Source: Holophagales bacterium (lineage in GTDB: Bacteria > Acidobacteriota > Holophagae > Holophagales > Holophagaceae). From it: DNA of 9,187 bases. The stretch covers positions 1-9,187 of the forward strand of contig JAIRRD010000267.1 of NCBI GenBank assembly GCA_031256155.1. Direction: 5' to 3'. The translations under genes and the position numbers were made by a program. Shown piece by piece: positions 1 to 5,269 of the stretch (the stretch's first letter is position 1; each line of letters starts with the position of its first letter). The notes under the pieces were generated by a model. It was given only the letters and a program-made list of their open reading frames with translations. It was not told the DNA's origin and made no database searches.

Positions 1-79
1 TTAGAGCAGTTTAACTTCTCAAAGTTAAACTGCTCTAATAGATTTGCGCGAACTGAAAATTAACGCTTCAAATCATGAC
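1..79 (+). repeat. Dispersed palindromic element, copy A: hairpin 1-38 plus partial tail
   Basis: Positions 1-17 and 22-38 are perfect reverse complements (17-bp stem, 4-nt loop ctca); the stem may extend beyond the window start. The stem core resembles the palindromes at 2934-2969 and 3687-3724, with pairs 4:35 and 8:31 changed on both sides so that pairing is kept. Downstream, GATTTG (41-46) and CAAATCATGAC (69-79) match the tail of the other copies, but 22 nt separate the two blocks instead of 4. The tail runs into the end of queF and contains its stop codon. The hairpin lies 35 nt beyond that stop and could also end the leftward operon transcript, though no U-tract can be seen because the relevant flank is outside the window. 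Confidence 0.75.
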
Positions 80-549
80 AATTTTCTGTTTGGGTTAATT
101 TGTATGAGCGCATGGCCACAGCAAACTGTACCATTAGTACAACTTTTTTTACCGAATTCAGCGGCAACCAATGTTCTAATGCCGCCTCGGATCATAAAAT
201 CGCCCTCAACTCTCATCCACACGGGCTGTACGGCAGCGGTTAAATCATCCAGAATTTGGTTTGTGACTGTTTCGTGAAAAGCGCCCTGGTTGCGGTAACT
301 CCATAAATAGAGTTTCAGAGACTTGGATTCCACGCACAACTTATCTGGTTGATAGGTGATTTTCAATTTGGCAAAATCTGGCTGACCTGTCATTGGACAT
401 AAACAGGTAAATTCTTCTGTTTCAAAAACAATTTCAAATGGTCTGCCCGGACGCGGACTGTCAAAGGTTTCCAGTTTTTTTGATGGCTGTGTGACTGAGC
501 GTTTGGGCGGTGGATTTAGTGTTGGCTGTTTTTTTCTGCTGTTTGCCAT
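73..549 (-). CDS. queF: NADPH-dependent 7-cyano-7-deazaguanine reductase (preQ0 to preQ1), QueF
   Basis: This is a cytoplasmic enzyme that reduces the nitrile of preQ0 to the amine of preQ1 in queuosine biosynthesis, a T-fold family reaction. The 158-residue length fits the short single-domain (YkvM-type) QueF. Visible signatures are CPMTGQPDF at 51-59, with Cys51 as the probable thioimide-forming nucleophile and Asp58 as the acid; ESKSLK at 74-79, the QueF family motif for NADPH binding; and FHE at 91-93 for substrate binding. The N-terminal 35 residues are basic and proline-rich and probably disordered. The C-terminus after residue 130 is cysteine-containing and unlike the usual ending; its last codons lie in palindromic element A. 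ATG 549 is the first possible start after an in-frame stop; the Shine-Dalgarno is weak (AGGATGAG overlapping the upstream gene's TAG). It is the last gene of the leftward operon, 14 nt after the hydrolase gene. Confidence 0.95.
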   Translation of the reverse strand: MANSRKKQPTLNPPPKRSVTQPSKKLETFDSPRPGRPFEIVFETEEFTCLCPMTGQPDFAKLKITYQPDKLCVESKSLKLYLWSYRNQGAFHETVTNQILDDLTAAVQPVWMRVEGDFMIRGGIRTLVAAEFGKKSCTNGTVCCGHALIQINPNRKLS

Positions 550-563
550 CTGAAATACTCATC

Positions 564-1460
564 CTAATAAGCGCCGCTGCTTATAACAGGGCCAAAACAT
601 TCATCTATGAATCTGGTCATAAAACTTTCCCCTGGCCCATCCATCAAAGATAATTCATTGTGCCCAAGACCAGGCACTATGAGTAGCATCTTTTTAGCGG
701 TAGCCGCTTCATAGACTTTTTTTCCACACAAAACCGGAATAACACCGTCTGCGTCGCCGTGCATAAGTAGCAGTGGTGCAGAAACATGCGGGATTTGATA
801 AATCGGCTCTGAATTTTCAAGTATCTCAAACCCCGGCTTTACTTTAAAAAGAGATGCCGTTGGCGCTAAATACCAAGGCAACATACGCTTTTTTTGTTTT
901 TTAGGGTACATATCCCTGTCTTCAAAACTTGATATAGGTGCTATAAGCATCAGACCCTGTACTGAGCGATGGGCGGCCAGATAAGTTGCCGAAATTGAGC
1001 CCAATGACACACCAATTACAAAAGTGGGAACTTCTCTCCGCAGTCTTGATGTTTTATCAAAGACATGCAGAGCATCCTCAGGCAAATATTTAACTGCCGT
1101 GAGGCCGCTACTGGCTCCGCGGCCCCGGTAATCCACAAAAATGACATTGATGTTGTATTTTTCAGACAATCGCGTTATGTCAACTGTTGCGGCCTGGGCT
1201 AGTTCTGCGTCATCGCCAAAATAAATAGCGTTTGCTCTCGGTGAGGAGCGAACTATGGCTATGCCGCGCAAAATATTGCCATCGGGCAAAGGTATCTCGA
1301 CATTACGGCGATCCCAGGTTTCAGGACGCACTGGCGTCATTTGAGGTTGTGAGAGGGGGTCATCATTAATGCGGTAAGTGCGGGTTTTGTCTATGTAAGT
1401 ACAAGCTGGGCTGAAGAGCATCAGCGCCGATAAAAACATGTTCACAGTGCAGAATTTCAT
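564..1460 (-). CDS. Alpha/beta hydrolase, exported, possible lipoprotein (Bem46/ABHD-like)
   Basis: The 298-residue protein is a serine hydrolase of unknown substrate. The N-terminus is a hydrophobic export signal (about residues 1-20) ending SPAC, so Cys20 could be lipidated; Pro at -2 makes this a poor lipobox, and a plain Sec signal or membrane anchor is possible. The hydrolase fold begins near residue 50. VDYRGRGASSG (109-119) is typical of Bem46/ABHD13-like proteins. GVSLG (150-154) gives nucleophile Ser152; HGDAD (234-238) gives the probable Asp238; GLGH (264-267) gives His267. The usual HGN oxyanion segment reads FGDDA (81-85). The ATG overlaps the queC stop by 4 bp (ATGA), with GGAGG 7 nt upstream, so translation is probably coupled. 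Such proteins are often esterases, thioesterases or peptidases, and the sequence does not decide. Its place between queC and queF is conspicuous and has no obvious biochemical explanation. Confidence 0.88.
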   Translation of the reverse strand: MKFCTVNMFLSALMLFSPACTYIDKTRTYRINDDPLSQPQMTPVRPETWDRRNVEIPLPDGNILRGIAIVRSSPRANAIYFGDDAELAQAATVDITRLSEKYNINVIFVDYRGRGASSGLTAVKYLPEDALHVFDKTSRLRREVPTFVIGVSLGSISATYLAAHRSVQGLMLIAPISSFEDRDMYPKKQKKRMLPWYLAPTASLFKVKPGFEILENSEPIYQIPHVSAPLLLMHGDADGVIPVLCGKKVYEAATAKKMLLIVPGLGHNELSLMDGPGESFMTRFIDECFGPVISSGAY

Positions 1461-2149
1461 GTGTCGGCCTCCAGATGTTGTTTATACAAAACAGGATCAC
1501 TTAGCCCAGCTTGCTCAAATCCCCGCAAACGCAGCAAACAGGAATCACACACACCGCAAGCGAGTGTTTCGGAACTATAACATGACCAGGTCAAATGCAA
1601 CGGAGCATTTATGGAGATGCCAATTTTGATTATTTCAGCTTTGGTTTTGTCAATCACGGGCGCGCCAATACTGATTTTTGTTTCAGGCATGGTTCCTTCA
1701 TTCGCGGCAATTTCAAAAGCCTTTAAGAATGTTTTACGGCAATCTGGATATCTGCTGGAATCCTTTTCCACAAAACCAACAAATATATGCCGAGACTTAA
1801 TGACTTCAGCCCAGCTCACGCAGGCTGCAAGCAAATGGGCATTTCTGAATGGCACATAGCTCGTTGGTATATCATCGCTTTCCAAATTGCCTTTTTCCAA
1901 AGGTATAGTCTGGTCAGTCAAAGAAGAACCGCCAATCAGCTTTAATGTCTGCATGGGTACTACCAGACGCCTGTGGGGCGGAACCTCAAAGTAGTCCGCT
2001 ATCTGTTCAAATGCCAGGCGTTCCCGCACCTCTGTGAGCTGGCCGTAATCAACGTGCAGTAGGGCAAGGTCATAGCCATCCCTTTTAACGATAGAAGCTG
2101 TGACGCATGAATCCATGCCGCCTGACAGGGATACTACTGCCAGACTCAT
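1457..2149 (-). CDS. queC: 7-cyano-7-deazaguanine (preQ0) synthase, QueC
   Basis: QueC is an ATP-dependent, zinc-containing enzyme that converts 7-carboxy-7-deazaguanine and ammonia to preQ0. The N-terminal PP-loop SGGMDS (9-14) binds ATP pyrophosphate. VPFRN (99-103) corresponds to the family VP-x-RN segment, with Phe in the variable place, and YPDCR (134-138) is the family signature. Four cysteines, Cys190, Cys198, Cys201 and Cys204 (C-x7-C-x2-C-x2-C), form the zinc site. The length of 230 residues is normal. ATG 2149 overlaps the upstream acyltransferase stop (ATGA), with AGAGG 10 nt upstream. Its product is the substrate of QueF, encoded two genes downstream. QueD and QueE, which act earlier, are not in this window. 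Confidence 0.97.
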   Translation of the reverse strand: MSLAVVSLSGGMDSCVTASIVKRDGYDLALLHVDYGQLTEVRERLAFEQIADYFEVPPHRRLVVPMQTLKLIGGSSLTDQTIPLEKGNLESDDIPTSYVPFRNAHLLAACVSWAEVIKSRHIFVGFVEKDSSRYPDCRKTFLKAFEIAANEGTMPETKISIGAPVIDKTKAEIIKIGISINAPLHLTWSCYSSETLACGVCDSCLLRLRGFEQAGLSDPVLYKQHLEADT

Positions 2150-2877
2150 TGGAAAAATTCCTCTGCGGCGTTTTCCAAATCCATCATGATTTCCTGAAAG
2201 TTCATTAAATATGGCGTTTCATCTTCTATTTTTTCTGGCACCTGATAAGGCTCGGCGTAAATTACGGCGACTTTGGAAAACGGCTTTGGAATGAGCATTC
2301 CATCCCATGTTTTCAACTGCCAGACATTGCTGTAAGCAATGGTGACAGGCACAATCCAGGCTCTGGTTTTGCGCGCCACAGCAATGGCCCCCGGCTTGGC
2401 ATCAAAACGCGGTCCGCGCGGTCCATCAGGGGTTATACCTAGGTCCCAGCCCTGACGAACTACCTGAATCATCTTTACCAGACCCTGAGCGCCGCCGCCA
2501 TGAGAGGCCGTTCCTCTGACGGCGTGAATACCTAAATGCCGCCATATAGCGGCGCTGATTTCCCCGTCTTTGCTGTCACTGGAGAGAATAGCCACGCCGC
2601 GTGTCTCATCATCGGCATTACGCCTTCTAAATGGATAACACAGGGGCATCATTACTAGCCTGCGATGCCAAAAGGACAGTACAATCCGCTGGTCCGTTTC
2701 AACCAGAGCCTGTACCGCTTCAAACCCAACTCTGTTGCGGTTGAGAGTGATCTTCAACAACTTCCACACTATTGACGCAAGCCATGTGGCAAAGCGGTAT
2801 TTTAACCAAACAGATACTTGATTTCCTTGGGAACGTCCCCGCTGCGCTATTTGAATATCCTGTTTTGGGGCTTTCAT
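2146..2877 (-). CDS. DUF374 / lysophospholipid acyltransferase-family protein
   Basis: The 243-residue protein matches the DUF374 (PF04028) family, related to LPLAT acyltransferases and usually thought to act on envelope lipids at the inner membrane. Residue numbers are from the ATG chosen here: a WH pair near 70-71 (the family's short stand-in for the HX4D motif), SDSKDGE near 100-106, RGT near 121-123, and the very characteristic TPDGPRGP near 149-156. A hydrophobic stretch at about 28-42 could be a membrane contact. The frame is open back to TTG 2910, but ATG 2877 is preferred because GGAG lies 5 nt upstream, and the extra residues match nothing I know in the family. It is the first gene of the que operon. 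Family assignment is secure; the actual acyl acceptor is unknown. Confidence 0.9.
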   Translation of the reverse strand: MKAPKQDIQIAQRGRSQGNQVSVWLKYRFATWLASIVWKLLKITLNRNRVGFEAVQALVETDQRIVLSFWHRRLVMMPLCYPFRRRNADDETRGVAILSSDSKDGEISAAIWRHLGIHAVRGTASHGGGAQGLVKMIQVVRQGWDLGITPDGPRGPRFDAKPGAIAVARKTRAWIVPVTIAYSNVWQLKTWDGMLIPKPFSKVAVIYAEPYQVPEKIEDETPYLMNFQEIMMDLENAAEEFFQ

Positions 2878-2888
2878 CTCAACTCCAT
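2874..2888 (-). other. Possible 4-codon leader cistron (MELR) ahead of the acyltransferase
   Basis: A minus-strand ATG at 2888 follows AGGAG (2897-2901) by 8 nt and encodes only Met-Glu-Leu-Arg. Its TGA (2876-2874) overlaps the DUF374 ATG as ATGA, as in the coupled junctions of this operon. Such an arrangement arises easily by chance, so confidence is low. Confidence 0.2.
2883..2886 (-). promoter_or_regulatory. Ribosome binding site deciding the DUF374 start
   Basis: On the minus strand GGAG stands 5 nt before ATG 2877. It favours that start over the in-frame TTG at 2910. Confidence 0.65.
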
Positions 2889-2930
2889 TATGATAACTCC
2901 TCAAACGCAATTATATATAGCCACTTTCGC

Positions 2931-3007
2931 TTGTATAGCGGTTTAACTACGAAAAGTTAAACCGCTATATGAGTTGTTTGCAAATCATGGCCGCATGTTG
3001 CTTGTAG
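2931..3007 (+). repeat. Dispersed palindromic element, copy B: hairpin 2934-2969 plus conserved tail
   Basis: Arms 2934-2948 and 2955-2969 are perfect 15-bp complements around a 6-nt loop (acgaaa); G-U, U-G and U-A pairs could extend the RNA stem to 2931:2972. The tail 2974-3007 matches 29 of 34 positions of 3731-3764. Within it GAGTTG-tttg-CAAATC (2971-2986) nearly forms a second short hairpin, with one G-A mismatch. The element sits between divergent genes, close to both starts, so it should be transcribed as 5' leader or act as DNA, not serve as a 3' terminator. Confidence 0.85.
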
Positions 3008-3021
3008 GTAGGAGGCTACAA
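3002..3021 (+). promoter_or_regulatory. Hairpin displaying the Shine-Dalgarno of the small beta-barrel gene
   Basis: TTGTAG (3002-3007) pairs perfectly with CTACAA (3016-3021), which includes the A of the ATG. The 8-nt loop gtaggagg carries the ribosome binding site (GGAGG, 3011-3015). The left arm is the conserved end of repeat element B. The 6-bp stem is weak enough to open. Confidence 0.4.
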
Positions 3022-3644
3022 TGAAATCACCATTAACTTATTCATTGTTGGCATTGTTGTGGTCAACCACTGCGTCTGCTTCATGGCCGACATACTGGGG
3101 GATAGGTGCCAATGCTGGTATCCCCATCGGCTCCAGCAGGAATGAACACTATCCGTTTGCAATCGGAAATGTTATGGGATACGGCATGAGTCTGGAATTT
3201 GGGCAGTATTTTAGCCCCAAAATTGGGTACAATATACGTGTGATCTCAGAGGGATTTCAGAACGACAAACATCGTAGATTTATTTCTCTGGATATTTTGC
3301 CTTACACAAATCATCCTGATCATTATTATTTTTCCGTGGGCGTAAATTACAAATATCCTAAATACGATGTTGTTTTAAACGCAAATATTTCTATCGGAAT
3401 ATATGACACGTTGTTCACAGTATGGCAACCGTTTATAGTTGATGGCCTACTGGATTACTGGGGCCAAACGTACAGATTTAAAGATGAAGGTGTATTTGGT
3501 TTTGAACTGGGTGTGACAAAAAAGTTAAAGTGGGGATTGCACGGGAATGTTTTTTACCACTATTCGCCTCTTAATAAAGACGAAGTGGGAGTCGGTTCCA
3601 TCCAGTTTGCAGGTGCTGGCATTAAATACCTTTGGGGCTACTGA
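3021..3644 (+). CDS. Small outer-membrane beta-barrel-type protein of unknown function
   Basis: I do not recognise a specific family. The 207-residue product has a clear Sec signal peptide (1-20, ending TASA before SWPTYW). The mature part is rich in Tyr, Phe, Trp and Gly, with alternating polar/hydrophobic stretches separated by short polar turns, and ends in an aromatic residue (YLWGY). Together these suggest a small outer-membrane beta-barrel, perhaps 8 strands. No OmpA peptidoglycan-binding domain, lipobox or catalytic motif is visible. ATG 3021 has GGAGG 5 nt upstream. The gene is flanked on both sides by copies B and C of the palindromic element and appears monocistronic. Its codon use is somewhat more A/T-rich in the middle than glnA, which is compatible with an accessory gene but not proof. 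Confidence 0.8.
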   Translation: MKSPLTYSLLALLWSTTASASWPTYWGIGANAGIPIGSSRNEHYPFAIGNVMGYGMSLEFGQYFSPKIGYNIRVISEGFQNDKHRRFISLDILPYTNHPDHYYFSVGVNYKYPKYDVVLNANISIGIYDTLFTVWQPFIVDGLLDYWGQTYRFKDEGVFGFELGVTKKLKWGLHGNVFYHYSPLNKDEVGVGSIQFAGAGIKYLWGY

Positions 3645-3686
3645 AATATTTACACTGTAGGCAATGCCGCTAACTGGGTTATCATC

Positions 3687-3764
3687 AAATAGCGGTTCAA
3701 CTCATTGCAGTTGAACCGCTATTTCGGGATTTGTTTGCAAATCCTGACTGCGTATTGCTTGTAG
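3687..3764 (+). repeat. Dispersed palindromic element, copy C: hairpin 3687-3724 plus conserved tail
   Basis: Arms 3687-3702 and 3709-3724 are perfect 16-bp complements around a 6-nt loop (cattgc). Relative to copy B, the pairs 3698:3713 (C-G for T-A) and 3688:3723 (A-T for T-A) changed on both sides. The tail 3731-3764 matches copy B at 29 of 34 positions. A second perfect hairpin, GATTTG-tttg-CAAATC (3728-3743), follows directly. It lies between the tandem beta-barrel and glnA genes, so it could end one transcript or lead the other; no U-run follows the main stem. Confidence 0.85.
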
Positions 3765-3799
3765 CTGGGCTTTGTCCACCGTTAAGTGAGCAATACAAG
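3752..3799 (+). promoter_or_regulatory. Candidate glnA leader structure with two competing pairings
   Basis: GTATTGCT (3752-3759) is complementary to AGCAATAC (3789-3796), giving 8 bp. The overlapping CTTGTA (3758-3763) is complementary to TACAAG (3794-3799), giving 6 bp. The two pairings exclude each other. The left strands belong to the conserved tail of element C. This could be a regulatory leader or chance. Confidence 0.3.
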
Positions 3800-3805
3800 T
3801 GAAAT

Positions 3806-3815
3806 GCCTATAGGC
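3806..3815. promoter_or_regulatory. 10-bp palindrome upstream of glnA, possible operator
   Basis: GCCTATAGGC is a perfect 10-bp palindrome ending 35 bp before the glnA start. TATATT follows at 3816-3821 and could be a -10 box, but no good -35 is seen. A regulator site is possible; nothing identifies the protein. Confidence 0.25.
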
Positions 3816-3840
3816 TATATTGAATCTTGAGTCTATTTAC

Positions 3841-3845
3841 GGAGG
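3841..3845 (+). promoter_or_regulatory. Ribosome binding site deciding the glnA start
   Basis: GGAGG ends 5 nt before GTG 3851. It lies inside the 8-codon extension that would follow from an upstream TTG at 3827, so the GTG is the better start. Confidence 0.8.
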
Positions 3846-3850
3846 TTGGA

Positions 3851-5269
3851 GTGTTCAAGACGATTGAAGAAGCGAAACGCCATATTGATGAACGTGGTTA
3901 TCAGATGATTGATCTGAAATTCAGTGATCTCTGGGGGAAATGGCGTCATGTAACCATTCCTAAGAGTCAGTTCAATGAGAATCTTGTGCGTGATGGTGTG
4001 GGGTTTGACGGCTCTTCTGTAGGTCTGAAATCCGTCAGTTCAGGCGACATGGTAATTTTACCTGATTTAAAAACGGCTTTCCGTGACACATTTTGTGAAC
4101 ATCCTACATTGAGCTTCATCTGCTCTGCATATGAAGCGGATTCAAAAAAGCCCTTTGCCTATGACCCAAGGAATATTGTAATTCGCGCTGAAGATTACTT
4201 GCGCTCTCTGGGCATTGCCGATGAGAGCATTTGGGGGCCTGAATATGAATTCTATATTTTCAGCCACGTTGAGATTGAAAACAGCGTAAATGCGGTTTCC
4301 TACCGGATTGCCAGCATGGAAGCTGATTGGAATGCTCCAAGTGGCCCTCATGGCCATTACATCCCGCTTCACGGCGGATACCACGCTATTCGCCCTAAAG
4401 ACCAGTTCCATGACATGCGCACAGAAATGTGCCTTGTGCTTGAAGCTATGGGAGTCGAGGTCAAATACCACCATCATGAAGTGGGCGGGCCGGCACAGTG
4501 CGAAATTGAGACGCCGCTGTTTGGTATTCTGGAAGCTGGAGATAGCTGTCAAAAGGTTAAATATGTGACCAAGAACGTGGCGGTTCGTCATGGGCAGAGT
4601 GTCACTTTTATGCCTAAACCTTTGTTTGGTGAGGCTGGAAGTGGTATGCACTTTCACCAGATGCTCCGCAAGGCAGGCAAGAACCTTTTCTATTCCAAGG
4701 ATGGCTATGGATTTATGAGCCAGTTGGCGCTCTGGTACATCGGCGGTATCCTTAAGCATGGAGCAGCCTTGCTCGCTATTACAAACCCGAGTACCAACAG
4801 CTACAGACGCCTGATTCCGGGTTACGAGGCCCCTATCAATGCGTTCTTTAGCCTTGGCAACCGCAGTGCCGCTATCCGTGTGCCCAAGTACGCGGATCAG
4901 GAAGATACGGCTCGCTTTGAATTCAGGCCGCCGGACGCAACCTGCAATGTCTATCTGGCACTGGCTGCACAACTCATGGCAGGTATAGACGGTATCCTCA
5001 ACAAGATTGACCCGACTGCTGAAGGTTTTGGGCCGTTCGATGTGAATCTTTTTAGTTGGTCTGATGAAGAACGCAAAAAAATCAAGGCGCTGCCCACTAG
5101 CCTGAATCAGGCATGTGATGCGCTGGAACAGGATTATGAATTTCTGCTGGCTGGCGGTGTCTTTGATAAATTACAATTGGAAGACTGGGTTAAAGTCCTG
5201 CGTCAGCAATATACATCAGTAAATAACAGGCCGCATCCGTTTGAAATGTCGCTGTACTATGATGCTTGA
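3851..5269 (+). CDS. glnA: Glutamine synthetase type I (GSI), lacking the adenylylation tyrosine
   Basis: GlnA makes glutamine from glutamate, ammonia and ATP, as a cytoplasmic dodecamer in the known family. From GTG 3851 it has 472 residues, the usual GSI size. The N-terminal beta-grasp domain includes FDGSS (52-56). Catalytic-domain landmarks are GPEYEF (129-134), with metal ligands Glu131 and Glu133; HHHE ending at Glu210 and Q-x-E at Glu218; GSGMHFH, with His267; NPSTNSY (312-318); RRLIPGYEAP (319-328); NRSAAIRVP (337-345); and EFRPPD near 357-362. Residues 140-180 contain the extra segment expected of the GSI-beta group. The adenylylation loop, NLYDLPPEE in Escherichia coli, reads NLFSWSDEE here, so Phe401 replaces the modified tyrosine. 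The gene has its own leader with element C and a palindrome, and converges on the MFS gene with a 13-bp 3' overlap. Confidence 0.96.
   Translation: MFKTIEEAKRHIDERGYQMIDLKFSDLWGKWRHVTIPKSQFNENLVRDGVGFDGSSVGLKSVSSGDMVILPDLKTAFRDTFCEHPTLSFICSAYEADSKKPFAYDPRNIVIRAEDYLRSLGIADESIWGPEYEFYIFSHVEIENSVNAVSYRIASMEADWNAPSGPHGHYIPLHGGYHAIRPKDQFHDMRTEMCLVLEAMGVEVKYHHHEVGGPAQCEIETPLFGILEAGDSCQKVKYVTKNVAVRHGQSVTFMPKPLFGEAGSGMHFHQMLRKAGKNLFYSKDGYGFMSQLALWYIGGILKHGAALLAITNPSTNSYRRLIPGYEAPINAFFSLGNRSAAIRVPKYADQEDTARFEFRPPDATCNVYLALAAQLMAGIDGILNKIDPTAEGFGPFDVNLFSWSDEERKKIKALPTSLNQACDALEQDYEFLLAGGVFDKLQLEDWVKVLRQQYTSVNNRPHPFEMSLYYDA

Noticed and set aside
2934..3724. CRISPR repeat interpretation of the palindromes
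   Set aside because: Copies are far apart with whole genes between them, there is no regular spacer length, and no cas gene is seen.
4142..4972. A 276-codon open frame on the minus strand inside glnA
   Set aside because: It is antisense to a fully conserved glutamine synthetase, its translation shows no recognisable domain, and it looks like a codon-composition shadow.
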